Shown here in pieces: positions 7,147 to 16,814 of a stretch of DNA of 64,000 bases (its first letter is position 1; each line of letters begins with the position of its first letter). Origin of the DNA: Yoonia sp. G8-12 (lineage in GTDB: Bacteria > Pseudomonadota > Alphaproteobacteria > Rhodobacterales > Rhodobacteraceae); NCBI RefSeq assembly GCF_038443675.1, contig NZ_CP151762.1, positions 2,046,001 through 2,110,000 on the forward strand, written 5' to 3'. Below the pieces are notes generated by a model, which was not told the origin of the DNA, did no database searches, and saw only the letters and a list, made by a program, of their open reading frames with translations. A program made the position numbers and the translations under genes.

Positions 7147-9228
7147 ATGAACCGAACGTACCGTATCGACGATGGCCGCCAGACCCTAGTGTTGGCGGCC
7201 CGCAACGACCGACTGCCTGAGGTCGTCTATTGGGGTGGATTACTGCCTGCCGATGAAAATCTCGACACGCTGCACGCAGCCCACAAGATTGATGTGACAG
7301 GCGGGATGCTGGACGAAAACCCGGACCTGTCGATTTGTCCCGAAGCCACGCGCAGCTTTCCGGGCCAGCCCGGGCTGATCCTGCGCGACAACGACGGCAC
7401 GCCGCTGCTACCCAAGTTTTGTTTTGAGAGTGTCACGCAGAACGGCGCCCTAGAATTGACCTATGTCGACTATGACAATGGCCTGAAACTGACCGTCACC
7501 TTTGTCAGCGACCCCGAAACCCACGTCATCACCTGCCAAACCACGCTGGATGCCACGCGCCCTGTGCACCTGCACTGGCTCGCCGCCCCTGTCCTGCCCG
7601 GCCCGCAACAATCGGATGAAATGATTGATGTGTCAGGCCGTTGGTGTGGTGAGTTCCAACTGTCCCGCACCGCCTGGGCCCCCGGCATGCGTTACCGCGA
7701 GAACCGCACGGGACGGACGGGGCACGAGCATTTCCCCGGCCTCATCGTACCTTGCCGAGGCGCCACCAATACTCAGGGCGAAGCCTACGCCTTTCACTAT
7801 GGCTGGTCCGGTGGCCACAGGATGATTGCCGAAGAATTGCAGGATGGCCGCCGCCAGATCCAATGGGGGCACGCGGCCCGCATGGAACCCGAAGCGGCGA
7901 CGCAGTTCAAAACCGCGCCGCTCTATATCGCCTATTCCAACACCGGCCTGAACGGCTGCGCCGTGGCGTTCCAACGCCATCTGCGCGACCGGATCGTGAC
8001 ATGGCCCAAACGAAACGCGCCGCGCCCTGTGCACTATAACTGCTGGGAAGCCGTCTATTTCGACCATAAACTGCCTGTTCTCAAAGACATTGCGGACCGT
8101 GCAGCCGCGCTGGGAGCGGAACGCTTTGTTCTGGACGATGGTTGGTTCGGCAACCGCGATGACGACACACGCAGTTTGTCGGATTGGACAGTTGACCCCC
8201 GCAAATACCCTGACGGCCTGCACCCGCTCATCGAACATGTGCACGGCCTTGGCATGACCTTCGGCATCTGGTTCGAGCCCGAGATGATCAACGAGGACAG
8301 CGACATTCACCGCGCGCATCCTGACTGGGTCTTGGGAAGCCAAGACCAGACCCTTGGCCGCCAGCAAAAGGCCCTGAACATGGCACTGCCTCAGGTCCGC
8401 GATTACCTGTTTGAACGGATGTCGGCGATCCTGCGCGATCACCATATCGACTATGTCAAATGGGACCATAACCGCGTTCTGCCAATGCCCGATGCGTCAC
8501 AAACACGCGGGTCCTATGCGCTGATCGACCGCCTGCGCGCTGATTTCCCGCATGTGGAAATCGAAAGCTGCGCATCAGGCGGTGGTCGGATCGACTTTGG
8601 CATCCTGCAACGCACCCAGCGTGTTTGGCTGTCCGACAGCAACGATGCCCTGGAACGTCTGCGCATCCAACATGACGCAGCGCTGTTCCTGCCCCTTTCG
8701 GTCACAGGCAGCCATGTCGGCCCGCGCCATTGCCACACCTCGGGGCGGACGCTCGATATCTCATTCCGCGCATGGGTCGCTGCCCAGCGCCACATGGGGT
8801 TCGAGATGGACCCACGCGAATTGGACGCCCATGAAGCGGCAGTTCTGACCGAGGTCACAAGCTGGTGGAAGCAGAACCGCGACTGGATGCAAAACGCCGA
8901 TATTCTGCGCCTTGATAGCGCCGATCCCGCCGTGATCGCAGAACAGCAACTGGCCCGCGACAAAGACCGCTTTGTGGTCTTTGCAGGCAAGGCCGCAACC
9001 AGCGCCCAGATTGCGCCGCGCCCCTTACGCCTGACAGGACTTGAGCCGGACACGATGTACCGGATCGACCTGATCAACCGCAACACGCTGCACCATCTAT
9101 CACGCGGCACCACGGCCCTGAAAGACGGCGCACTGGAGCTATCGGGCGCGTACCTTATGCGCCACGGCGTGACCCTGCCGTGGTCCTTTCCTGAACGCAT
9201 GTGGGTGTTGGAAGGGACGCGGCTATGA
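7147..9228 (+). CDS. Alpha-galactosidase, glycoside hydrolase family 36
   Basis: The 693-residue protein has GH36 architecture: an N-terminal beta-sandwich (about 1-290), a central TIM barrel (about 290-600) and a C-terminal beta domain. The nucleophile aspartate lies in DYVKWDHNR near residue 440, the SCASGGGRID motif follows near 477, and the acid/base aspartate is in WLSDSNDALERLR near 497. No signal peptide is present, so galactosides are cleaved in the cytoplasm after import. The likely reaction is release of galactose from melibiose, raffinose or galactosyl-glycerol type substrates. It lies six bases after the permease gene and its stop overlaps the next start as ATGA. Confidence 0.93.
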   Translation: MNRTYRIDDGRQTLVLAARNDRLPEVVYWGGLLPADENLDTLHAAHKIDVTGGMLDENPDLSICPEATRSFPGQPGLILRDNDGTPLLPKFCFESVTQNGALELTYVDYDNGLKLTVTFVSDPETHVITCQTTLDATRPVHLHWLAAPVLPGPQQSDEMIDVSGRWCGEFQLSRTAWAPGMRYRENRTGRTGHEHFPGLIVPCRGATNTQGEAYAFHYGWSGGHRMIAEELQDGRRQIQWGHAARMEPEAATQFKTAPLYIAYSNTGLNGCAVAFQRHLRDRIVTWPKRNAPRPVHYNCWEAVYFDHKLPVLKDIADRAAALGAERFVLDDGWFGNRDDDTRSLSDWTVDPRKYPDGLHPLIEHVHGLGMTFGIWFEPEMINEDSDIHRAHPDWVLGSQDQTLGRQQKALNMALPQVRDYLFERMSAILRDHHIDYVKWDHNRVLPMPDASQTRGSYALIDRLRADFPHVEIESCASGGGRIDFGILQRTQRVWLSDSNDALERLRIQHDAALFLPLSVTGSHVGPRHCHTSGRTLDISFRAWVAAQRHMGFEMDPRELDAHEAAVLTEVTSWWKQNRDWMQNADILRLDSADPAVIAEQQLARDKDRFVVFAGKAATSAQIAPRPLRLTGLEPDTMYRIDLINRNTLHHLSRGTTALKDGALELSGAYLMRHGVTLPWSFPERMWVLEGTRL

Positions 9229-9983
9229 ACGCTAGCTTCCACGATCTTCAAGGGGCATCTGTCTTTATCACCGGGGGCGGCAACGGGATTGGCGCGGCGT
9301 TGACGGACGGGTTTCTTTCGCAAGGGGCCAAGGTTGCCTTTGTGGGGCGCTCGGATGCCTCAGGCTTTGTGCGCGAGATGGGCGACAAGCACGAGCAAGC
9401 GCCGCTCTTTATCCAATGCGACATCACGGACATTCCTGCCTTACAAGGGGCGATGGATCAGGCCGTCGCGGTGCACGGCCCTTTGAACGTGCTGGTCAAC
9501 AACGCCGCGAATGATATGCGCTATGACGCGATGGACATCACCGAGGCCGACTGGGACAGCCAGCACGCGGTCAACGCAAAGGCCTATTTCTTTGCCTGCC
9601 AGAAAGCGGCTTCGCTGATGGCACCAAAAGGGTCCATCATCAACTATTCCTCGATCACCTACATGATGGGTCTGGCAGGTATGGCACCCTATGTCACCGC
9701 CAACGCAGGCATCACAGGCATGACCCGCGCGCTGGCCCGCGAATGGGGCCCCAAGGGGATCCGCGTGAACGCCATCGCGCCCGGCTGGGTCTTTACCGAA
9801 AAACAGGAAACCATGTGGGCCACGCCCGAGGCCAAGGCCGCGTTCTTGCAAAAGCAGTGTTTGCAGGAATTCATGAAACCTCAGGACATGGTCGGCGGGA
9901 CACTGTTTTTAGCCTCTTCCACTTCGGCTATGATGACGGGGCAAACCATTGTAATCGACGCAGGCGTAGTAGGCACCGGATGA
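9225..9983 (+). CDS. SDR family sugar dehydrogenase, probable galactose dehydrogenase, catalytic Lys absent
   Basis: Start 9225 is chosen because it overlaps the alpha-galactosidase stop (ATGA), giving 252 residues. The Rossmann glycine motif TGGGNGIG is near residue 16 and the NNAAND strand near 89. The catalytic serine (YSSITYM) and tyrosine are present, but the usual YxxxK reads YVTAN, so the lysine that lowers the tyrosine pKa is replaced by asparagine. By context it should oxidise galactose to galactonolactone, the first step of a De Ley-Doudoroff pathway whose later enzymes follow. Arabinose or fucose dehydrogenase are alternatives. Its stop overlaps the dgoK start. Confidence 0.8.
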   Translation: MNASFHDLQGASVFITGGGNGIGAALTDGFLSQGAKVAFVGRSDASGFVREMGDKHEQAPLFIQCDITDIPALQGAMDQAVAVHGPLNVLVNNAANDMRYDAMDITEADWDSQHAVNAKAYFFACQKAASLMAPKGSIINYSSITYMMGLAGMAPYVTANAGITGMTRALAREWGPKGIRVNAIAPGWVFTEKQETMWATPEAKAAFLQKQCLQEFMKPQDMVGGTLFLASSTSAMMTGQTIVIDAGVVGTG

Positions 9984-10885
9984 CCCAAGCACAGATTAAA
10001 GCCAATTGGATCGCGGTTGATTGGGGCACCAGCAACATGCGCGCCTGGGCGATGTCCGCCTCTGGTACAGTTCTGGCCGAAGCCAGTTCCGATCAGGGCA
10101 TGGGCAAGCTGGACAGGTCAGGTTTTGAACCGGCACTGCTGGCGGTTATCAAGGACTGGATCGACGGCCCGACGACCGTGATCGCCTGCGGCATGGTCGG
10201 ATCACGGCAAGGTTGGGTCGAAGCGCCTTATGCTGCGGTGCCATGCGCGACACTGCCCGAAGGGCTGGTGCGGGCACCGACCAAGCATCCTGACCTGACC
10301 GTCTATGTGATCCCAGGCATTAAACAGACAAATCCCGCTGACGTGATGCGCGGCGAGGAAACCCAGATCACCGGCTTTCTAACCCGCAACAAGAACTGGG
10401 ACGGCGTGATCTGCCTGCCTGGCACCCACACAAAATGGGTACACATCAGCGCAGATGAGGTCGTCAGTTTCCAAACCTTCATGACTGGTGAACTGTTTGA
10501 TACCATCGCCACGCAAACGGTACTGCGCCATTCGATCGCGGCAGATGGCTGGGATGATGAAGCCTTTGCACAAGGGTTGGACATGGGGCTATCACGGCCT
10601 GAACGTCTCGCGGCGCGACTGTTTTCACTGCGCGCCAATGGGCTGTTGAACGATATGCCCGCAACTGCCGCACGCGCACAACTGTCCGGCCTGCTGATCG
10701 GCACCGAACTGGCGGCCGCAAAACCCTACTGGCTAGGCCAGCAAATCGCCGTAATCGGGGATAGCAAACTGTCCAAGCTCTATGTCGACGCTTTGGCCAC
10801 ACAAGCTGCCCCCGCGACCCAAGTGAACGCAGCAACGATCACGCTGGCGGGTTTGACCGCCGCCTATCAGCGCCTGAAAGGATAA
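9980..10885 (+). CDS. dgoK: 2-dehydro-3-deoxygalactonokinase
   Basis: The ATG at 9980 overlaps the SDR stop (ATGA) and gives 301 residues, the normal DgoK length; longer in-frame extension into the SDR gene is not credible. The N-terminal ATP-binding stretch IAVDWGTSNMRAWAM is the DgoK signature, and CLPGTHTKWVH near residue 140 is the second conserved block. DgoK phosphorylates 2-keto-3-deoxygalactonate with ATP. The next gene encodes the aldolase that splits the product, as in the usual dgoK-dgoA pair. Confidence 0.93.
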   Translation: MTQAQIKANWIAVDWGTSNMRAWAMSASGTVLAEASSDQGMGKLDRSGFEPALLAVIKDWIDGPTTVIACGMVGSRQGWVEAPYAAVPCATLPEGLVRAPTKHPDLTVYVIPGIKQTNPADVMRGEETQITGFLTRNKNWDGVICLPGTHTKWVHISADEVVSFQTFMTGELFDTIATQTVLRHSIAADGWDDEAFAQGLDMGLSRPERLAARLFSLRANGLLNDMPATAARAQLSGLLIGTELAAAKPYWLGQQIAVIGDSKLSKLYVDALATQAAPATQVNAATITLAGLTAAYQRLKG

Positions 10886-10888
10886 CCT

Positions 10889-11494
10889 ATGACCCGCCCT
10901 TTGATTGCCATTTTGCGCGGCGTAACACCCGACGAGGCGGCCCCCATGGCCGCCGCCTTGATCGACGCAGGCATCACGAAAATCGAAGTGCCTCTCAACT
11001 CGCCCGACCCATTCGCCAGCATCAAGGCAATGGCTGACGCCTACGGCCAAGACGCACTTATCGGGGCGGGTACGGTCCTGTCGACCGACGATGTGGGGCG
11101 CGTCGCGCAAGCGGGTGGTAAGCTCGTGGTGTCGCCTAACTGCGACCAGCGTGTGATTGTGGCCACCAAAACCGCAGGCATGCAAAGCTGGCCTGGCGTA
11201 ATGACCCCGACCGAGTGTTTTGCAGCGCTCAAAGCGGGTGCTGACGGGCTCAAGATCTTTCCCGCCAGTCTGATTGGACCTGAGGGCATCAAAGCAATCC
11301 GCGCGGTGTTGCCTGTGGGCACGCAAGTCTATGCCGTCGGTGGCGCTGGCGCGGACAATTTCGCCGAATGGATGGCGGCTTCTGCTGATGGCTTCGGCAT
11401 TGGCTCGGCACTTTATAAACCCGGCCTTTCGGTGGCAGACGTCGCCGCGCGCGCGCGCGATATCGTGGCCGCCTATGATGCAGTGGCGTCATGA
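10889..11494 (+). CDS. dgoA: 2-dehydro-3-deoxy-6-phosphogalactonate aldolase
   Basis: A 201-residue class I aldolase of the KDPG/KDPGal family. The catalytic glutamate is in KIEVPLNSP near residue 33, and the Schiff-base lysine in DGLKIFPAS near 125. VPLNSP rather than the VTLRT seen in KDPG aldolases favours the galactose-specific DgoA. It cleaves 6-phospho-KDGal to pyruvate and glyceraldehyde-3-phosphate. It begins three bases after dgoK and its stop overlaps the lactonase start as ATGA. Confidence 0.93.
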   Translation: MTRPLIAILRGVTPDEAAPMAAALIDAGITKIEVPLNSPDPFASIKAMADAYGQDALIGAGTVLSTDDVGRVAQAGGKLVVSPNCDQRVIVATKTAGMQSWPGVMTPTECFAALKAGADGLKIFPASLIGPEGIKAIRAVLPVGTQVYAVGGAGADNFAEWMAASADGFGIGSALYKPGLSVADVAARARDIVAAYDAVAS

Positions 11495-12312
11495 TTTTTG
11501 ATGATACCCAATGCCAGCTAGGCGAAGGGCCCCTGTGGCACCCTTTGCGGCAGCAATTGTTCTGGTTTGATATTCTCGGAAAGCGCCTGCACACCAAAGG
11601 CCAGCAGTGGCAGTTCGCCGACTACGTGAGTGCGGCAGGCTGGACCAGTGAGACCACATTGATGATCGCGACGAGCAAAGCGCTGGTGCATTTCGATATC
11701 ACCACAGGCGATACGGATGTGATCACCGCGCTGGAGGCCGACAATCCGGTCACAAGGTCCAATGACGGGCGCGCGGATCCCAAGGGCGGTTTCTGGATCG
11801 GGACCATGGGGATTGAGGCCGAAGCGGGCGCAGGTGCGATTTATCGCTACTATCAGGGTGAGCTGCGTCAGCTTTACTCACGCATCACCATTTCTAACGC
11901 CATCTGCTTTGCCCCCGATGGCCAGACAGCGTATTTCACAGATACACCAACGCAACAGATCATGCGTGTCGCACTTGATGCTGACGGCTGGCCAGTGGGC
12001 GATCCAGTCTTGCATATCGATCTATGCGGCACGCCTTTCCGCCCCGATGGTGCTGTGGTCGATGCCGAGGGCAACCTGTGGAATGCGCAATGGGGTGTAG
12101 GTCGCATAGCGGGCTATGATCCGCAGGGCGATTTCATCGAAAGCGTAAACTTTGCAGCCAAGCAAACCTCTTGCCCGGCTTTCGGTGGCGATGACCTGCA
12201 AACCCTTTTCTGTACAAGTGCCGCAGTCGGGCTGGATGGCACAGAAGAGGGTAAAACCTTTGCTGCACAAACACGCTACACTGGCCAACAGGAACACCGT
12301 GTGATCCTCTAA
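11491..12312 (+). CDS. SMP-30/gluconolactonase family lactonase, probable galactonolactonase
   Basis: A 273-residue six-bladed propeller of the SMP-30 family. The metal-binding residues typical of the family are visible: an early glutamate in LGEGPLWHP, the asparagine and aspartate in [19 protein letters not shown] near residue 90, and [14 protein letters not shown] near 190. The family opens sugar lactones with a divalent metal. In this operon it would convert galactonolactone made by the SDR to galactonate. The start overlaps the dgoA stop (ATGA). Confidence 0.88.
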   Translation: MIFDDTQCQLGEGPLWHPLRQQLFWFDILGKRLHTKGQQWQFADYVSAAGWTSETTLMIATSKALVHFDITTGDTDVITALEADNPVTRSNDGRADPKGGFWIGTMGIEAEAGAGAIYRYYQGELRQLYSRITISNAICFAPDGQTAYFTDTPTQQIMRVALDADGWPVGDPVLHIDLCGTPFRPDGAVVDAEGNLWNAQWGVGRIAGYDPQGDFIESVNFAAKQTSCPAFGGDDLQTLFCTSAAVGLDGTEEGKTFAAQTRYTGQQEHRVIL

Positions 12313-12358
12313 CGGGGCGCCACCCTTCATCTAGCCCCAAAAACTCAAAAGGACCGCC

Positions 12359-14262
12359 ATGAAACGCACTCTCGGCGTATGCTATTACCCCGAACACTGG
12401 CCAGAGGATCAGTGGGCATCCGATGCCGCCCTTATGGTCGAAACCGGACTGACATTGGTGCGGATCGGCGAATTCGCGTGGGCGCGCATGGAACCAAAGC
12501 CCGACACGTTCACATGGGACTGGCTGGACCGCGCTATTGCCGTCTTGGGCGACGCGGGCCTGAAGGTTGTACTAGGCACGCCCACAGCAACGCCGCCTCG
12601 CTGGATGATGGACAAGCACCCCGATATGTTGGCAGTGGATGTACAGGGACAGCCCCGCAAATTCGGATCACGCAGGCATTATGACTTTAGCCATTTGGGC
12701 TATCGCGAGGAATGCCGCCGCATTGCCCGCCTCATGGGGGAACGCTATGGCAAAAACCCCCATGTTGCCGCATGGCAGGTCGATAACGAATACGATTGCC
12801 ACGACACAACGCTCAGCTATTCAGATGCTGCGCGAAAAGGGTTTCAGGACTGGCTGGCGCAGAAATACCAATCCACAGATGCCCTCAACCGCGCATGGGG
12901 GAATGTGTTTTGGTCGATGGACTATGACAGCTTCGATCAGATCGACCTGCCCAACCTGACAGTGACTGAACCAAACCACCCGCATCAGCTTGCCTTCCGG
13001 CGGTATAGTTCGGATCAGGTGGTCGCCTTCAACAAAGTGCAGGTGGATGAGCTGCGAAAACACACTGACGCGCCCCTGATCCACAACTATATGGGGCGGA
13101 TCACGACGTTTGATCATTGGAAGGTCGGTGCCGACCTCGATATCGCGTCTTGGGACAGCTATCCGATTGGCTTTCTGTCCGACCGTCTTGAGGGCACGCC
13201 GGAATTCAAACGCGCCTTCCTGCGCCAAGGCCACCCTGACAATCAGGCCTTTCACCACGATCTGTACCGCGCGGTCGGCAAGGGCCGCATGTGGGTGATG
13301 GAACAACAGCCGGGTCCGGTAAACTGGGCCCCCTACAACCCTGCCCCCCTGCCCGGCATGGCGCGGCTTTGGGCGTGGGAGGCCTTTGCCCACGGTGCCG
13401 AAACCGTGTGCTATTTCCGCTGGCGCCAAGCGCCCTTTGCGCAAGAGCAGATGCACGCCGGATTGCTGCGCCCTGACAGCGCACCCGCGCCAGCTTTGGC
13501 CGAGGCCAAGCAAGTAGCCGATGAATTCGCCGCACTGCCAGATGTTGGCACGGCCAAAGCGCAAGCCGCGCTGGTATTTGATTATGAAAGCGCGTGGGGC
13601 TGGGATGCCCAACCGCAAGGAGCTGATTTCGAGATGTTCCGTCTTGCCTTTGCGGCCTATCGCGCGCTGCGCCGTGCGGGGTTGAACATTGATATCCTGC
13701 CTCCCGACACGGCTGATCTATCGGACTATAAATTGGTCATGGCACCGGGGATCATGTCTTTGTCAGACCCGCTGCGCGCCGCCTTGGCCCGCTTTGAGGG
13801 CATCGCGCTGATCGGTCCGCGCAGCGATACCAAAACCGATGAGTTGAGCATCCCCACCCCCTCGGCCCTAACCTGCCGGGTCTGGATGTCAGCGTCGCCT
13901 TATCAGAAAGCATGCCACCCGATGATGGCATCGGATTAGAGGGCGGCGGACAATTCCTGCATTGGTTCGAGCATCTTGAGGGCAGCGCCGAGGTCTTTTT
14001 GACAAATGCCGCAGGGCAGCCTGCGATCATGGGCACCAAAACACTGCGCTATCTTGCGGGATGGCCGGATGATGGCACGTTTGATCAGATCATCGCAGGG
14101 ATTTGCGATGAACTTGCGTTGGAAACCAAGCAGTTGCCTGAGGGACTGCGCCTGCGCGATACACAAACGCACCGCGTTTATTTCAACTACGCGAGCGTGG
14201 CGCAGACGTGGGAAGGCGTGACCATTCCACCCGCCGGTGTGCATTGGGAGGTACTCGGATGA
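12359..14262 (+). CDS. Beta-galactosidase, GH42 (one-base frameshift near 13857)
   Basis: Residues 1 to about 500 read in one frame (12359 to the C run at 13857-13861), and the rest continues in another frame to a stop at 14260-14262. Adding one C to the five-C run joins the frames as ...IPTPLGPNLPGLDV... and gives 634 residues, a normal GH42 length. The acid/base glutamate is in QVDNEYDCH near 145 and the nucleophile in VMEQQPGPVNW near 315, both before the break; the lesion would remove the end of the trimerisation domain and the C-terminal beta domain. No signal peptide is seen. The start has AAAGGA seven bases upstream, and the stop overlaps the galM start as ATGA. Confidence 0.88.
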
Positions 14263-15224
14263 CCCTGTTTGGAACAACGCAGGACGGGCATGACGTGGAC
14301 CGGATCACGATTTCTGGCGGGGACCTGACAGTCGACATTCTGACACTGGGGGCAACCGTGCAATCGGTGCGCTTGGCGGGGGTGCCGCATAACCTCACAC
14401 TGGGATCCGAGCGGTTTGAAGACTACGCCACATCGATGGATTACTTCGGCGCAATTGTCGGACCGATCGCCAACCGCATCGGCAATTCCCGCGTGCGACT
14501 TGACGGGATGATGCACGAGCTTGAGCGCAACGAGAACGGCGAAACACATCTGCATTCAGGCAGTGAAGGTGTCCACCGCAAGAACTGGCATGTGCTGGAA
14601 CAAAGTCGCGATCGCGTGACGCTTGGACTGCGCTTGGCCGACGGGGTGGCGGGGTTGCCCGGAAACCGCGATATCCGAGTGACCTATCAGGTCAGCGCGC
14701 CCGCGACTTTCACAATGCAAATTGACGGGACAACCGACGCCACCACCTGCATGAATTTCGCCAGTCATATCTATTGGAACCTTGACGGCGGTGACACATG
14801 GGACGGCCATGCGTTGCGCATTGCGGCGGATCACTATCTGCCCGTTGATGCGCGGACTTGCCCCACCGGTGAGGTCGTACCCGTTGCAGGCACACAGATG
14901 GATTTTCGCACCAGTCGCAAACTGGTGCAGGATGCGCCCGCCCTCGATCACAATTTCTGTCTGTCACAGGAGGCCACCGATCTTCGTGACGTGCTTTGGC
15001 TGACGGGTGCCTCGGGGCTGCAAATGACCCTCGCCACAACCGAGCCCGGCACGCAAATACACGATGCCGCAGGGTCACACCGTCCGGGCAAGCCGATTTA
15101 TGAGGGCCTTGTCATCGAACCGCAGCACTGGCCGGATGCGCCCAACAACAGCGGCTTTCCCTCGATCAAGATCACCCCGGACAAAGCATATCATCAAGTG
15201 ACACAGTGGCGGTTTGATAGGTGA
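14259..15224 (+). CDS. galM: Aldose 1-epimerase (mutarotase)
   Basis: The ATG at 14259 overlaps the GH42 stop and gives 321 residues, matching GalM; the longer in-frame start lies inside GH42 and is rejected. A GalM histidine motif is visible (ETHLHSGSEGVHRKNW near residue 93), followed by SHIYWNLDGG near 168 and the catalytic glutamate in VIEPQHWPDAPNN near 298. The enzyme interconverts alpha and beta galactose, supplying the anomer used by the dehydrogenase after hydrolysis. It is the last gene of the galactoside operon. Confidence 0.93.
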   Translation: MTLFGTTQDGHDVDRITISGGDLTVDILTLGATVQSVRLAGVPHNLTLGSERFEDYATSMDYFGAIVGPIANRIGNSRVRLDGMMHELERNENGETHLHSGSEGVHRKNWHVLEQSRDRVTLGLRLADGVAGLPGNRDIRVTYQVSAPATFTMQIDGTTDATTCMNFASHIYWNLDGGDTWDGHALRIAADHYLPVDARTCPTGEVVPVAGTQMDFRTSRKLVQDAPALDHNFCLSQEATDLRDVLWLTGASGLQMTLATTEPGTQIHDAAGSHRPGKPIYEGLVIEPQHWPDAPNNSGFPSIKITPDKAYHQVTQWRFDR

Positions 15225-15414
15225 CCTGACAGACCTCTGCGGACAACTCATCTTGGCAAAAGTTACTCATTTTCCTGTCTAATTTTACATAGATTTCGTC
15301 ATCGAAGTTGTTTGGTTCAGATAGCGCGCCTTGCTGTCGCACCCCCTGACTTACCCGTCGGGACAGCTATCTAAGACCCAAGCGGATTAGGCCGCCCAGA
15401 AAGACGACCATAAA
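15225..15414 (+). promoter_or_regulatory. cydA upstream region with possible promoter and leader stem
   Basis: The 190-base gap before cydA holds a weak promoter-like pair, TTGGCA (15253-15258) and TCTAAT (15278-15283), with 19-base spacing. Downstream, AGATA (15319-15323) and GCTGTC (15333-15338) can pair with GACAGC-TATCT (15362-15372), making a bulged stem in the leader. I looked for an FNR-type TTGAT-N4-ATCAA box and saw none. Confidence 0.3.
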
Positions 15415-16809
15415 ATGGAACTTGAAACCCTACTCTTGTCGCGCATCCAATTTGCCGCAAACATTTCATTTCACATCCTGTTTCCCACGATCACGATCGC
15501 TTTGGGCTGGGTGCTTTTGTTTTTCAAACTGCGCTACAACAGAACCGGCGAAGAGCGCTGGATGGAAGCCTATCGTTTTTGGGTGAAAATCTTTGCGCTG
15601 TCCTTTGCGATGGGCGTTGTTTCCGGCATCACGATGTCGTTCCAATTCGGCACGAACTGGCCGGGCTTTATGGAAAAAGTGGGCAACATCGCAGGGCCGC
15701 TTCTGGCGTATGAGATCATGACCGCCTTTTTCCTTGAGGCGGTGTTCCTTGGTATCATGCTCTTTGGCTTTAGCCGCGTACCCAATTGGGTGCACACACT
15801 GGCGACCTTCCTTGTGGCCTTCGGTACCATGATGTCGGCCTTCTGGATCATCGTTCTGAATTCGTGGATGCACACGCCCCAAGGGTTTGAGATGATTGAT
15901 GGCGTGGCCCATGCAACCGATTGGTCCGCAATTATCTTCAATCCATCGATGCCATACCGCTTTACACATATGGTGCTGGCCAGCTTCCTGACCGTCAGCT
16001 TCCTGATCGCCGGCGTCAGCGCGTTCCGCTGGCTGATCGGTGGACGCACAGAGGGGGTGCGGGTGGCGATGAAGTCGGCGATTGTCGCTGCGGCATTACT
16101 TATTCCCGTGCAAATCCTTGTCGGTGACTTCCACGGACTGAACACGAAAGAATATCAGCCCGCCAAAGTGGCCGCGATGGAGGGCAATTGGGAAACATCC
16201 ACAGGTGTGCCACTGATCCTGTTTGCGATCCCCGACGAAGAGGCGCGCGAAAACCGCTTTGAGATCGGTATTCCCAAACTGGCCTCATTTATCCTGACCC
16301 ACGACTGGAATGGAGAAGTCCAAGGGCTGAATGATTTTGTCAGTGAGGATGGCGAGGTCTTGCATCCGCGCGTGTCACCCGTCTTCTGGTCGTTCCGCGT
16401 GATGGTCGGCACCGGCCTGCTGATGCTGCTGGTGAGCTGGAGCGCCACCTATACGATCATGCGCCGCAAGCGCGGGGTTGAGGGGCTGCCAAAACCGATG
16501 CTCTATGCACTGGTCGGCATGAGCTTTAGCGGTTGGCTTGCGACATTGGCCGGGTGGTACACCACCGAGATCGGGCGGCAACCGTGGCTGGTGCAGGGCG
16601 TGATGACCACCAAAGAGGCCGTGGCCGATGTGCCCGCCCCGATGGTTCTGACGACACTGATTGCCTATCTGGTGGTGTATGCAGGTCTTTTGACCGCCTA
16701 CATATTTGTCATCTTCTACTTGGCGCGCAAGACATCGCGCGGTGAAGATATCGGCACCCAGATCGCCCCGTCACCTGCGGCGGCACCCAAAGCAATGCCA
16801 GCGGAGTAA
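15415..16809 (+). CDS. cydA: Cytochrome bd-type quinol oxidase subunit I (short Q-loop type)
   Basis: A 464-residue membrane protein with about nine helices. The GRQPW motif (TTEIGRQPWLVQ near residue 382) and the Q-loop entry GDFHGLNTKEYQPAKVAAMEG near 238 are diagnostic for CydA. An early histidine (SRIQFAANISFHILFP) matches the heme b595 ligand region. The protein is shorter than the Escherichia coli protein because the Q-loop is compact, as in the cyanide-insensitive CioA branch. It oxidises ubiquinol and reduces oxygen to water without pumping protons. cydB follows after five bases; no cydX or cydDC is nearby. Confidence 0.93.
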   Translation: MELETLLLSRIQFAANISFHILFPTITIALGWVLLFFKLRYNRTGEERWMEAYRFWVKIFALSFAMGVVSGITMSFQFGTNWPGFMEKVGNIAGPLLAYEIMTAFFLEAVFLGIMLFGFSRVPNWVHTLATFLVAFGTMMSAFWIIVLNSWMHTPQGFEMIDGVAHATDWSAIIFNPSMPYRFTHMVLASFLTVSFLIAGVSAFRWLIGGRTEGVRVAMKSAIVAAALLIPVQILVGDFHGLNTKEYQPAKVAAMEGNWETSTGVPLILFAIPDEEARENRFEIGIPKLASFILTHDWNGEVQGLNDFVSEDGEVLHPRVSPVFWSFRVMVGTGLLMLLVSWSATYTIMRRKRGVEGLPKPMLYALVGMSFSGWLATLAGWYTTEIGRQPWLVQGVMTTKEAVADVPAPMVLTTLIAYLVVYAGLLTAYIFVIFYLARKTSRGEDIGTQIAPSPAAAPKAMPAE

Positions 16810-16814
16810 AGAGG

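Noticed and set aside
9743..9979. N-terminal extension of dgoK into the SDR gene
   Set aside because: DgoK length and the ATGA overlap at 9980 support the later start.
13857..13861. GH42 as a true pseudogene or programmed slippage
   Set aside because: The C-terminal part remains fully conserved in the shifted frame and four other genes show the same kind of lesion, so error is simpler.
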